Assembly: GCA_013400975.1 (NCBI GenBank)
Contig: WBMZ01011682.1
Location: forward strand, 62,001 to 126,000
Reading direction: 5' to 3'
DNA length: 64,000 nucleotides
Origin: Atrichornis clamosus
Taxonomy: Eukaryota > Chordata > Aves > Passeriformes > Menuridae
Position 1 is the stretch's first letter, and each line of letters begins with the position of its first letter. Both the position numbers and the translations under genes were made by a program. Below the pieces are notes generated by a model that searched no databases, was not told the DNA's origin, and was given only the letters and a program-made list of their open reading frames with translations. Below are positions 24,497 to 36,348 of the stretch, piece by piece.

Positions 24497-25120
24497 TTGG
24501 AGAAATTCATGGTACGGTGCCAGAAGTTTAATACTCTTAGGGTCATCTTTGTTGTTTGGTTTGGTTTTTCTCCTCATAAAAATATTTTGGGAAGAGAAAT
24601 ACTGCTTTTCAGGATCTTCTTTTTACTTGAGTTTTTACAACCCCTGGTAATACCTTGCAAGTCTTTATTCTTTCATGCGGAGATAGTGTTAGATTTGTTT
24701 ATTTTATTATCACATCTCATTGGAATGTTTTATTCTCGATTTGTAATTAAATCTGACATTTGTTTCTTAGCTCATTGCTCACCCTGGTGTCTGTACATGT
24801 GTGGTTGGGAGCAGCAGAGTGGGAAGAGGGAAAGAAGGGTGGGGAATGGGTGGTTTTCTCTATTGGTCTCTGCCATGGTCCTGGAGGGCAGCTGGGAATG
24901 GGTCTGGGATGAGCCTGGCCTTGGATTATTCATTTTCACAGATCCCTGTCTTGTGGCAAAGACCGGGTTTTTTACCAACTTTGCCTTGTGCTTTCTGGGC
25001 TGGGCACAGTCCAACCAGTGTCACTACAGAAGATATTCTCCGTTTGATTATCACTTGAACAGCAGCAGCTATTTGAATTCCCAGCCTAGCAGTAAAGAGA
25101 ACAGACCCAGTTCTTATTGA
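24497..25120 (+). CDS. 207-codon open frame, probably not a gene
   Basis: This is the longest ATG-to-stop frame outside recognised CR1 sequence. The first half is rich in Phe, Leu and Ile, as T-rich intronic DNA often gives, and shows no clear signal peptide, repeat or domain. The last 36 codons are different: after a pyrimidine-containing stretch ending GGGCACAG (25,009) they read SNQCHYRRYSPFDYHLNSSS and continue, polar and Tyr/Ser/Asn-rich, to a TGA at 25,118-25,120, with GTAAGT shortly after the stop. If anything here is coding, that 3' part (25,010-25,120) as a terminal exon is the better candidate. No homologous family is recognised. A frame of this size is only mildly surprising in 64 kb read in six frames. 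Confidence 0.12.
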   Translation: MEKFMVRCQKFNTLRVIFVVWFGFSPHKNILGREILLFRIFFLLEFLQPLVIPCKSLFFHAEIVLDLFILLSHLIGMFYSRFVIKSDICFLAHCSPWCLYMCGWEQQSGKRERRVGNGWFSLLVSAMVLEGSWEWVWDEPGLGLFIFTDPCLVAKTGFFTNFALCFLGWAQSNQCHYRRYSPFDYHLNSSSYLNSQPSSKENRPSSY

Positions 25121-26524
25121 GAAGTAAGTGGGAGCTGGGAGCAATAAAACCAGGCCTGTTGTTTGAGGGCTTGTCTTAGCCCGACTGGTATTTATGACTG
25201 CAGACAACGAGACCGCTTGTTGAGGGTGCTTATTTTAGACTAACATTTTTGTGGGGATAAATTGTCTTTGTCCCTCCTGCCCCCGCTGAGATGCTTGCTG
25301 ATGATGTGATTTCAATAGCTGGGATGCCATGGCACGGCTGTGCACGAGCTTATCTTGCTCTGCTTTGGGCAGCTCTGTGGAAAGCACCCACAGCTGCTGT
25401 TCCTGTGGTACCTGTAATTCTGAAGTGTGAAAAAGCAACTTGAAATAAACTGCCACTGAGGAGAAAGCCCAGCTCCTCCCATCCTATTCTAACCTTGAAA
25501 GTTTGCTGCATTTGCCAGCTACTGGGCTGGGTTTATGAGCAGTGCGTAGATCTGATGGAATTCCTTTTAGAAATCTCGTGTTCATCTGCACTTGTGCAGC
25601 TTTCCAAGAACTGTCATGCTGGCAGGTTCTCTGAGAGTTGTTCAGATTCAAGTTAGACCAAGCTTGCAGAAGAATGGTTTTTCCTACAAGAGCTGTGCAA
25701 GCAGGTTTGAAGTTAGTTTAAATTAAAAAGCACAAAAGTCTAAAAAATCCACATGTTCCTGGAAAAGGGAGAAATATAACCTACTTTGCCAGTAGCCTCC
25801 TTACTTGGTGTTTTGCGCTTTCCTGCAGTCCAATTTGGACCAGCAAATGCTTTCGTTATAGGGCAAACAGTTCCTGATGTGATTTTGGTTAAGAGTCTTG
25901 CAGCTCACCAGAGTGCAGCCACTGAAACACATCAAAGAGCTGCAGTGGGTTTATGTGTGGGGAAAATTGGTTGTCTTCTCCTTTCCCCACTGCTGTGGGT
26001 GATGTGAACTGCTTGACAGGGCCTGTGAGCAGTGGTGCCATAGGATCAGCTCTCCAGCCTGTTCCTTCAAAGGGTGGTGGGATTGCTATAACCCTGATTA
26101 CTGAAGTGTTTGCTCTCTCCTCCATCTGAGTCTAACCAGATACTCTTTCAGCTCTGCTCAGGTCTGTGTAAGAGCAGAAAATCAGTTCCCTGCGTGGCCT
26201 GAAGCTGGTGGGTTGCCAGGCAGTCTGGGAGAGGATCTGCCCCACATTGCTCTCTTTAAGCTGGAACTTAGTTGAATTATGTGGTTTTCTGAACTTCTTT
26301 CTAAATTTAAGAGCAGCTCTAGAGTGCGCAGTGTTTCAGTAGCTGCATGAGAGAGAAATCAAGTTTTTGGCAAATAAGGCAAAACCTTTTGTGTGTGTTG
26401 TGGATTCTGTTCTATCCTAAATGGGCCGTTTTAAGCCTGTTGGTGTGATAGAAATAATTTCAAGATTGATGGTAAATCTTGCCCCTGCAGTGAGTATCAG
26501 AAGCAGTTAGCATTTTACATACAG

Positions 26525-26585
26525 TGTAAACAAAAGGATGATCATTAGCCATAATTAGATTTTTATGGGTTTGTAAGATGACTCA
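26525..26585. promoter_or_regulatory. Cluster of FOX, homeodomain and AP-1 type motifs
   Basis: Within 61 bases the plus strand carries TGTAAACA (26,525-26,532, forkhead consensus), TAATTA (26,552-26,557, homeodomain core), TTTATGG (26,562-26,568, caudal/Hox-like) and TGACTCA (26,579-26,585, AP-1 consensus). Such clusters are typical of developmental enhancers, but each short motif is common by chance in AT-rich DNA. No conservation data are available, so the regulatory role is inferred. Confidence 0.25.
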
Positions 26586-28065
26586 TGCCCCCTGGAACTT
26601 TTGCACAGCAAGCTAAAGACATGCCAAGGTTTAGAAAAGCGTGATTGCTCTTTGGCTCGTAAAAATACCAAGCTTGGATGTACAGCTGTTGTGTGTCCCT
26701 AATAATAATAAGACAACGATGTTGTAACCTTTACTCATCCCTTCTTCCAGCAAACTTTCCATGGGATTGAGTAAGAGCTTCAGGATATAACTTGTGGGCA
26801 CTGGCTGTTAATGTTAGATTGGAAAGCCAGAGGCAAAAATAGGCAAACTCTGATGTTTCCTCAATTTTGGAGGATGCCAAAGATAGCAGGCTTCTGAGAG
26901 GGCAACAAATCTCAGTCCAGGCTTTGAACTGATGATGAAAAATATCAACTGTAACAGCAAGTCTTGTCCTTTCGGAAGGCCTAAACCATGTGGTATGTTG
27001 TGGTTGAGGAGCAAGACATTCTGTAGGACATTTCCAAAGATCTTGAAAGAGCTGTGGAGAAATTCTCTCTGAAGCTCAACAGGGGATTGACTCCTGAGCG
27101 TGCCTTGTGAGTCTGTCTTCTACCTATAAGGCTTTTACAGCTTCTCAAGTCTGTGTATTGACACAGATCATACTAGATTAGATCATTCTTCTGATCTGCA
27201 AATTTGTTGACGTGAATTTCTACCTTAAATACCACTCACAAAAAATATCTTCTTGAAATGCATCTTGCCCTTTAGTTGGTTCCTGAGGCAACTGGCTGTC
27301 ACTGAGCCCTTCTGGCTCCTTTGGGATCAGAAGTTCAGTCTGGCATTTGCAGTTGCCCAGGTTGAATGTGCTGGGCAGGATGCAGGGACAGTGCTGGTGT
27401 CCCTTCTCCCTGTGCAGCCTGGGGTCTTCTGTCATCACTCTCCCTCTGCCATCACAGCTGTGCCTGGATAAGGCACGTGCCTGACCCTGGACTCTCACTG
27501 TCCAGGTGATTGCTGTGTGGGGCTGGGGGGTTTGGACACAGCTTTCCCTTGTCAGTGTGTGTAACTCACGCCTTGCTCGGCTTCTCTTGTCTCTATCCAG
27601 TGCATTAAATTGCATATGTAAGAGACAGGAAAGTTCTCTTAAGGGTTGACAAAATAACTGCGTCATTTTTCTGAGGAAATCCAGAAAATGCATCAATATG
27701 GAACTCCAATCCTTCAAAATTACTGCTCCCTCTGGTGTCTTTTTTTAGCATATGGAGACTGTTTCCTGCACAGTTATGGAATACAGAGATGGTTTAAATG
27801 AAGTTACGCATGTCCTCAAAGGACTGGGCACATGGATATGTGTAAACAGGGAAATAAGCAGACTGGTTTTGCAGTTCTGGTCTCATTACTGCAAGGTGCA
27901 GAGGCTGCAAAGCACAGGGTTGGTTCTACAGCTCTGACAAAATACATGAACTGGCCTAAGATGATGAAGTACTGAGTCTGCTCATGTTGAAATCATATAG
28001 ATGCTGCTTACTCAAAAGAAAGGGTCTGTTTACCCCTCCGTTAAAGCATATTCATAATACATCAG

Positions 28066-28150
28066 TATAAAGCATATAAATTTTATTTATATTTTAATTT
28101 AACTTTTTAATTTATATTTTTGTATTATATTTATGTATATTTTATGTAAT
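28066..28150. repeat. Very AT-rich low-complexity tract
   Basis: The tract is almost pure A/T (about four G or C bases in 28,081-28,150) and made of irregular TTTATAT and TTTAATTT units. It has no fixed repeat period. Confidence 0.75.
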
Positions 28151-30968
28151 GCTGCCTATAATTTTAAACTGTGGCAGAGCACCTCCTAAGAGAGCATGGG
28201 CAGAAAATAGTCCTGTGTCATTTGGGGGAAAGAAAAATGAACAAGAGAATTGACTGGTATTTGTATGCTTCTAAAATATGTCATTGTGGAAACCCTTAAT
28301 CAGAAACAGGAGCTTTGAGGTGTACAGGATCTGAATTCTCAGTTGTTTACTTGTTCTTCCTCATCCCCTTGCCCAGTGGCTGCTGGGCAGTGCTGAAGGT
28401 TGGGAGCCAGATACCTGAGAGGGGCTTTGTGGCTGCTTGCAAGTTTGCTGCTGACTTCAGGAGTGGCTGCTGTGCTACCTCGATGGAGACTTTTTTATTA
28501 TTTTTGTAACATCTGTTGTGCATTTGTCTATGGCAAGAATTACAATCCCCGAAGGAATTGTTGGCTGATGTATAGATGATGCCAGATGAGGAAAAGCACC
28601 GTTTGGCACATTCCAAATTAAGCAGCTCTCCGTGTATGACACTGTCATTTGGAGATGATTTACACAGCCGTGTTTGCCATCAGGATGTCATCTGCCCTCT
28701 CTGCACTGTTGAGCTTTAAGGCTTGGATGCAGCCTGACTACTTAAACACACTGCTGTGATTAGAAACACACTGAGGAAAACACATGCATGCGCTTGCCTT
28801 TTGTTGCAAACTGTTTTATTTCAATGGAAGGCAGAAATAGTGGAGTCATTTTTCCCCCGCTCTGATGTTGATGTCAGGATCTCGAGCCTGATTGCCTGGA
28901 TGATGAGAGCCGTGGCATTTCCATAGGACAGAGCCACTGTCAGCTTTCAGTGTGTTCCCGTTACTGTGGAGGCAGAAATCTTCGGACTCCATCCCATCCT
29001 GACCAGATGTTTCCATGCATCAGCACTGGTATCATGCATGTTCTTCCAGCTGCATTTTGTCCTTAGGAGATTTTGTTTTCCATCCTTTCATCCTCATTTT
29101 GCACAATGTAAAAATAAGCATGTGCAGGTTGTGATCATTAGTCCAGATCCTGTACTGGTGTAAATCAGCAGAGCTCTGACTTCTACAAGATGGCCAAGTC
29201 CATCTCCTCACTGGTTTTTGGCCATGTGTGTTATTGTAGAGCAGGGTTGTGGGTGGCTGTGGTGATGGCTGAACCAGCAGCTTCTCTTCTCTCCAGCACT
29301 CAGTTGAGCAGCTCACAAAGATGTTACACAGGTTCATTTAAAACGGGCTTTGTCAGTTTTAGAAGCAAAAAAAAATCCCTAATGCTTGTTTAACATGGTG
29401 GAAACAATAAAAGAATATCCAAAAGATCTTATTTTCTGTCCACAACTTAGGGCAGAATTGAAAGCTCTGTAGTGATATAGCTGCTCTCTGTAGGAGCTGA
29501 CTTGTACCTCTGAACTCTGTCTGAGGACAGTTCTTTAGTTGCAGCTGTATATTTAGTGTGTTTAAAAGTGCATGTGTCCAGAAGACAAATACTTCATTCT
29601 GTGCTTAACTCTAATGGTCTTTCCAAGACCATGAAGTTACTTAATCAGTAATCCTTGCCTACAAACTCTGGCTTTCCACACCAAAACCTTCCAACTTGAG
29701 ATAAATCCAGTTCTTCAAATTTTTCAGTAAAGTCCCGTTCTCCCAGTGTGCATTTCCCCTTGCTGGCTTAGTAAAGTATTTGCTGGAGTAAAGCCTGTGA
29801 CTCTTGAGAGGTTGATGTTGGTGACTCTCCCCTTCTGTGTGACTAGAAAACACAGGTAAGTATAACCAGAACTTAAACCCAGAGTTTTCTTTGTCCCTTA
29901 GGTAGCGTACTGATTTTAAGCTGAACTTTGGACAACTGACACGACTGTTGAAGACTTTCTGGCCTTGGTCTGTGAAAGCTAAATTTGCTATTTTGAAATG
30001 GATAAAGAAAATCTGACTTTTTATTCTGCTCTTGGCACTGTGTCAGCATTTATGTAGCAACGTAGAAGTTTTAAACTGTGAAAGAAATAATCGCCTGCTC
30101 TAATCAGCATTTTCAGGGGAAGGCTTATTAAAGCACTGATACATTATCTTAAACTTTTGAGTACTGTTCCTTCCATTTACAAGAACTTGAACTTTCCATA
30201 GCTGCTTCGATAAACTTTTCAACAGGGTTCAGAAAACTAACAAACGATCCCATTACACTATACGTTAAAAATCTATTCATCTTATACTAATGAGTTAGTG
30301 GACATGCATAAAATAAAAATATCGGTTCCTTTTACTTTGTTTAAATCGCTACTGTCATGTACTTCAGCTCCAAATGATAACACGTGCTTAAAAAAACAAA
30401 TACATTACTGTTTCATGTTATTTTAAGATGTCTCTGACTTTTTTCCAGTGATTTATATTGTGTTTGTGATTCAAGCCTGAAAGTATGCTAAGAGGCCTAG
30501 GGAAAAGAAAAGTTTCTTTAAAATCAGAGTATTTTGCATACTATTACCCCAAACCAGTGAAGTAATGAAATATGACAAAGAAATTGGAACAGATTGCTGG
30601 TTTTATCTTTAGCAAGTTTATTTAAAAGACAATATTTTATAAAATGACAAATCAATTCAGTGACGAGACCTAGAAAATGAAATGCCTGAGTAATCCTTGT
30701 GTATTACACCTCATTTGCTTCCCCTTGTGGTTTGTTTTCGAGACGTGCAACTGCAATCTCTTGGAAAACTCAGCCATGTGTTGTTGTAAGCACGTCTCTG
30801 CAGTGGGGGCAAGCGCTCTGTTTGACAGGCATCTCTGACATTACCTGGCAGTGCACAGAGAGCACTGACCTTTGAGGAACTCTTCATGGGCACATGCACT
30901 GAGTGGAAAGGGCTGCAGATACAAAAAGCCCTCTTGGCTGGATTTGTGAGAGAGAGAACAAGAAGCTC

Positions 30969-30988
30969 CTATAGAGAGATCTCTATAG
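30969..30988. repeat. Short inverted repeat, 9-bp arms
   Basis: Arms CTATAGAGA and TCTCTATAG are exact reverse complements separated by the two bases GA. The spacing is too tight for a normal RNA hairpin loop, so it is best seen as a near-perfect DNA palindrome. Confidence 0.7.
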
Positions 30989-31820
30989 TGGAAAATACAT
31001 TTTGGGTGTACCTGTCCCACGGAGCCTGTGCTCTGCTGGAGCTGTGCCGACGCTGCCGTCAGCATCCTCCTGTGCAGTAGCTGTGTGTTGATGTGTTCTG
31101 GTTGCCTTCAGTGCCCTGATGGGAGCAGGCCTGGAGACCACTCCAACCGCTGATGTCAGCTAACACTTAAATAAGATACCCAGCAAAAGCCGTGGCTGAG
31201 CAGCCAGCCAGTCCCTGTGCTGAAACTGTGACATGTGTGAAGTGGAATTGCCATGGGAGTCTGGGGTCTGATACAGCTCGGAGCTGGTGACTGTGGATTG
31301 TCAAGTTTGTCCCAAGAGACTCCCTGCAAGGAACTTGGTGACTCAGCTCCCTCTGTATCATTCAGAGATGCTTTAGGAAGGTGGAAACTGCACAGGGATC
31401 ATCAGACCCCTGAGAGCACTTCCCAGCAAGCAATCACATTTATTTAATCCTTGGTTTAAATCAGAGAAGTTCTGTTTTAAAACCACTTTTTTTTTATCTG
31501 TACTCCTCTGTCCAAAAGCTATTCCAGATCTTCTGTTGCTTGCAAAGCTCCTAATTTTTAACATCATCTTACTCCTGGTCAGTTTAATAGTCTCATGCCA
31601 AAACTGTTCTATAGTTTAAACAGCTTTTTAGAGACAAAACTGGGTGTACCCCTTATGCTGTGTTTGTAGATTACAACCTGTCCCATCTGTCTTGGGTTGT
31701 TGAAGCCAAGCATGGGAGGCTCCTCTGGTCCCTTGGCCAAGGCTGGACCTCCAGTGTCCTGCTCCTCTCTGGCTCCCACTGGGTAAGGAATAAAAGTAGG
31801 AATACAAGTTTCAGCTAAAA

Positions 31821-31839
31821 GCTACCTTTAGAAGGTAGC
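31821..31839. repeat. Small hairpin, 8-bp arms
   Basis: GCTACCTT and AAGGTAGC are exact reverse complements around a three-base loop (TAG). No transcript or protein-binding role can be inferred. Confidence 0.6.
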
Positions 31840-33287
31840 ACCAAGCCAGGCTTCTCTCTGGACCTTAATTGGCTTAGTTTTATTGTTTCCTGATGACAAT
31901 TTAAAGGGGAAGTGTGAGAAGGCAGTTGTGGATCCAAAGGGCTCTCCTTGAAGCCAGTGTGTGTGTGCTGTGTCCAGACACTGGTGAAGGGGCCGTGGTG
32001 TTTCCATGCCCCTCAGGCACTGACTGTGCTGATGTTAATTTGTAGAGAACAAAAATAAAGTCAGATGCGACTTCATTACTTCAGCTCTTCCATTTTCAAT
32101 GTTTTCTTGCACTTGAATAACTCAGCAGTTTTGAAGTATTTTATTTTAATACCTTCACAGTTAGTGAATCATACTGATATTTTTTTAAAAGGAATAACTT
32201 TTTTTGGAAATTTGGTTGCTTTCTTGGGGAGGATGTGCAAACGTAATTTGAACAAGAAGTCTGTGGGCATGTTCTTTCCAGAAAATACCTGCAAACATTA
32301 GATTGATGACAGTGTCACATCCTTCTGAAGACACCTGGGTTTGAAACAGGGTTAGCAAAGTCATAACAGCACAGCTGTGCAGAGGTTTGAGCTGATTTTT
32401 GTCACACCAGTGGAAATGCTGCTTATGGATTAAGACTATTTTTTTAGCTATGTGGCTGAAAAACAGCCCATCTTAAGAGCACTGTCTTGATAAACCAGCT
32501 GTGTAAATACTTGAGTACATTTTTCCCTCCTGATTTGTTATTCTTCCCCCACCCCTAGCGCCCTTTGCGATACCAAATTATTCACTTTTCCTACGGAAAA
32601 GGATCTTTGCAGTTTGAAGTTTCCCGGCATCAAACTCCACAGGGGATCCTCACTCCCCTTTGCAGTAGAGTTGAGCCCTCGCTGTCACATTGGTCGGAAT
32701 TAAAACTCAATGATCCCTGGTATTTCCTCACCAGATGTCGCACACAGCAGCAAGGATGTGGTGGACAAGCCCAGCACCTGAGCATCCAAATCCCCAGGTG
32801 TATCATTCCCATTTTCCATTAAAAACCTGGAAATTTTACTGTAGATCTTGCAGATGGAGTTGTCTGAACCTGGGGGTTTGTTTTAGTTTCTATTTTGTTA
32901 TTAGTTTTATTGTTATCTATTTTTCAATCTGCTGGAATAATTTGCAGGAAATCAGTGTGACTTTCTCTAAACCGAGATAAGCAGGAAGACTTGGCTTTCC
33001 TGTTTTCCAAGGGCTTTCATTCTGCAGCTTGAGAAATCCAGTGGGTGTTTCTAAGCTTGTAATAAACTCTTGTCAGTAAAGATTTATTCCACTTCAGTTA
33101 CCATCTTGATCGGCCCAGAGAGAAGAGTCCACCTAAAAGTGTTCTCCAAAAACGGAACTGCTTTTCCAGAACAGATGGAATGATCTTGGTTTACTTGGTT
33201 TAGTGCTCCAGCCATGGCCTGTGACTTGTGCTCCTGAGGAATTGTTCTGGAAGCAAATCTGTCCCCTAGCAGGTGATTTACTGATGG

Positions 33288-33356
33288 TCTTTGGTGGTTT
33301 TTTGGGGGGGTGTTTTTTGGTTGATTGGTTGGTTTTGGTTTTTTGTTTTGTTTTTA
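33288..33356. repeat. G/T-rich low-complexity tract
   Basis: The plus strand is nearly all G and T, including a run of seven G (33,304-33,310) followed by GGTTGATTGGTTGG-type units and T runs. On the opposite strand it gives Lys/Pro/Thr-rich frames of no significance. Confidence 0.7.
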
Positions 33357-35941
33357 TATGGACCATTCTGGATTTATATTCATGTACAATTTTCAGAGTT
33401 GGAAGAAGTTTTGGGAGCAGCCTTCCTCCCTCACTAGCTCTGGGACATCTCTTTTCCTTATAACTCCAGCTCAGATTTTTCCTCATTTGATGCCTGAACC
33501 ATGCTAATATGCTTTGGTTTTGTGGCTTGTAGTTTTCCATTGCAATTTTGTATTCCAGTTTCTATTCAGGGATGCCACCAGAGCTGTGTTAATAAGAAAC
33601 CCTGTGGACTATGTGGTTTGCTCTCAACTTCTATTAAATTTTGAATTACAAAGCCTGCAGGAGCTGGATACTGATAGCTTTGTAACAGAATGGTTTCATA
33701 TAACTATATCCTAAATAGATAAATCCATACTCAAGCAGCACCTTCCCATGCAGTACCCTAAAGAATGTGTAGTCTCCCTGATGTTTAGTTTAATGCTCTG
33801 AAATTAAACACAGAAATTCTTGTAGAGGGTGGACCAAAGCATTTTATTCACATCTCCCTGCAAGCACCAACCACTCAGTTTGCATGCCAGACCTTGAAAG
33901 CAGAATCTTTGGTTGTGAAACACTGATTCCAGGCTGGGCAAATGCCAGCCAGCTGTGTGCATCTGGCTCAGGGTTTCATTTGTGCAAACGGGGCAGCTAC
34001 TGCTCAGCAAACAGGGGTGTGAGGGAAAAGCGTGAGTCTAATGTGAGTTGTAGATGTTCCAGTTCAACACGTGCCGGTTTTCAGCCTCAGCCTTTGTGGG
34101 AACTTGAGAAAGGGGTCTGTGGAGTCGGGTTGCAGCCGCTGATGTGCTCCCTGTAGCACTGCTCTCACCCTGACGCGCTGTGCAGGCTGTGAGTGAGCGG
34201 CGTGGAAATCATTGGGTTGCTACTGAAATGCAGCTTGGGACTATTTAAGTCTGTGTTGACTGAGAGTAGAAAATAAATGCATGAACAGTGTCCAGCTGAG
34301 GTTGCAGGCAGCTCTTCAAATGGGCTGAAGGAAATTCCTCTGGCCAGAATTTAGAGCAGCTATTCCCAATCACACATGTGAGTTTTCTCATATGCTGCTT
34401 GCAGAAGATGCATCATTTGATGCATGAATTGATTGCACATTCGTTATTCTGCTCAAGATAGCCACTAAAAAACCTTTCTAGAAAGGAAAAAAATCAAATT
34501 GCCATGGGAGGAAAATGGGCCTGAGCCCCATGGCACGGCTTGCTGAAGGCTGGAGAAGAGCAGAGCTGAATGGGAGCAGGCTGTGTCCAGAGGGATCACT
34601 TGGAGTTATGCTAGTGAAGGGTTTGGACTCCCTGTATTTTAACTTTGATTTCTTCCCTCCCTTCCCCTAACTTTTCACATCCATCATGAAGTCAGGAGGG
34701 AAGTGAACCTCCAGGCTTTTGTCCAAAGGCAGGATTTGTGTGATGTATGCTCTGCTCCGGAGGAGACTCGGGGTGTGTTTTTCCTCCTTATAGTGAAGGA
34801 GCTGAGTGACCTGGTCTGTGCTGAGCTCCTCATCCCTGCAGGTTTGCAGGATCTGAATTACCTTGTACAGCCAAACAAAAAGATATTATTTCGGATTGGG
34901 TTGATACTCTCCCATCAATACTGACCTGGCACACTGCTTTTGCATCACTACACTTGGATCTTTCACTTATTTTAGTGATCATTAGGCATTTTAGATCAAT
35001 AGGTGGATCTCAAGAAGATGGTAGGCAAAAATATTCACATGTTGTTCAGGTTCTACCTATGAGTAAGGACTGGACACCTTAACTCTTGCTAAAAAACCCC
35101 AAAACTACTCTTTTTTGGAGAGAGATGTTAAGCCTGTTTTTAAATTGGTACTCTGTATGCTGTGATGCCCCATTGAGGAACAATATTCCCTTTAATTTTT
35201 TTTTTTTTTAATTAGTAGAATTTGATTAAGTGGAATTTTTTTTAGAAAGGCACTGACTTTTATAATCACAAACTAAATAATAGTCTGTAGCCACCATCAT
35301 TCCCTAAGCATAATTTGCAAAAAATACTTACATCAACTAAGTAAATGTGATCTGAATCAGAAAATTATTCCGAAAGACTGTTTTAGCTTAGCTTTGACCA
35401 AATTAATGTCAGTCTGGTTAGTGGCTTGATAATAAACATGCTTCTGCTTTCTGAAGCCACTACTGTATAATCTGATTACAGCTGATGTGGCTGGCGGTGA
35501 GCCAGCCCCGGCTTGCAGCAGCCTCCTTCCCCACTGGAATGTTCCAATAAAAAAAGCACAGAATTTGCTTTGAAAGACGTTGGCCAAGGCGTCAGTACAG
35601 GATTGCATCCCGACCAGTGGCTCTGCTCCTCTTCCTCCCGCAAGGTGATGTCTCTGCTTTAAAGGCTCTTTCCATCTGCAAGGGCAGAGCACTGGGGTGG
35701 CCGTGACCTTCTGAGCCTTCAGGGTGCTCAGGCTGGGAGGGGACCCTGTCTCAGGCCTGCGTTTCCTGCCCCTGTGGGAAGGGCTGTTCCACTGCCGGCT
35801 GCTGCCGGGGCTGCTGTGGGACTGTCAGTGCAGTGAAGAAACCTGCAGCATCACTAGAATGTGAATTTTTCTTGTGGTAAGCTCTTAGTGAAGAGTTTTA
35901 TTTCTACTTTAAAAACAAAGTTTTCCAAGGGTTTTTTTGTG

Positions 35942-35963
35942 TTTTTTTTTTTTTTTTTTTTTT
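35942..35963 (+). repeat. Poly-T run (22 T)
   Basis: This is the longest homopolymer in the window. It is followed by GCTCTTTTTCTCTGCAG, so the run and the next 25 bases together form an excellent polypyrimidine tract and splice acceptor ending at 35,988. Confidence 0.8.
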
Positions 35964-35988
35964 AATGTTTTGCTCTTTTTCTCTGCAG

Positions 35989-36108
35989 TACAGTGAGGTT
36001 CTGCAAAATGTGTTGAATACCACAAGACTGGTTTCCTGGGCAAAGCATCGTCTCTTCCAGATAAGAATTACTTTACTTCTTGGCAGCTGGATTGTTTTTA
36101 GTGCCTAA
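35989..36108 (+). other. Possible terminal exon, 39 codons (unproven)
   Basis: The segment starts right after a strong acceptor (long T run, then TTTTTCTCTGCAG). One frame is open from the first base for 39 codons, beginning YSEVLQNVLNTTRLVSWAKH, and ends with a TAA at 36,106-36,108; the other two frames close within nine codons. A polyadenylation signal AATAAA lies 265 bases further on at 36,373-36,378. Together these make a plausible last exon. The protein is not recognised, no partner exon is identified, and a chance origin remains more likely than not. Confidence 0.25.
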
Positions 36109-36332
36109 ACATCTTCAAAGACTATAAAAATGGAGACTTGTTATTGTTATTTCAGTGACTTTGTCCAAGATGTTTCTCCCTGGATGCTAAATATATACAC
36201 AGGGTCTGTTTTTTATATTTTCAAAGCTGCAGGCATGAAGGTTAATGTAGAAAATCAGAGATAACATTTTCTGAAGTGGGAGAAACTAGAAATACATTCA
36301 CCTGAAGATAGCCAGTAAAAGAGTTTAAAAGC

Positions 36333-36348
36333 AAAAAAAAAAAAAAAA
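36333..36348 (+). repeat. Poly-A run (16 A)
   Basis: Sixteen consecutive A bases lie 24 bases upstream of an AATAAA. There is no sign of a processed pseudogene upstream (no recognised coding sequence and no obvious flanking direct repeats). Confidence 0.75.

Larger units (their letters stand above)
15953..28065. other. Unique non-coding DNA with CpG-rich patches
   Basis: No gene is named in this 12-kb stretch. It contains an 18-T run at 16,397-16,414, a CpG-enriched patch at 20,395-20,800, exon-like segments at 20,472-20,559 (minus) and 24,168-24,212 (plus), a 207-codon open frame at 24,497-25,120, and a transcription-factor motif cluster near 26,525-26,585. No transposon fragment longer than about 100 bases was recognised. 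Confidence 0.55.
28151..35941. other. Unique non-coding DNA
   Basis: No gene, transposon or RNA was recognised. Visible structures are two short perfect inverted repeats (30,969-30,988 and 31,821-31,839) and a G/T-rich low-complexity tract at 33,288-33,356. A GC-rich patch lies around 35,690-35,830 without clear repeat similarity. The 135-codon minus-strand frame at 33,133-33,540 runs through the G/T tract and is an artefact of it. Confidence 0.55.

Noticed and set aside
33133..33540. 135-codon minus-strand frame rich in Lys, Pro and Thr
   Set aside because: The composition comes from the G/T-rich low-complexity tract read on the opposite strand.
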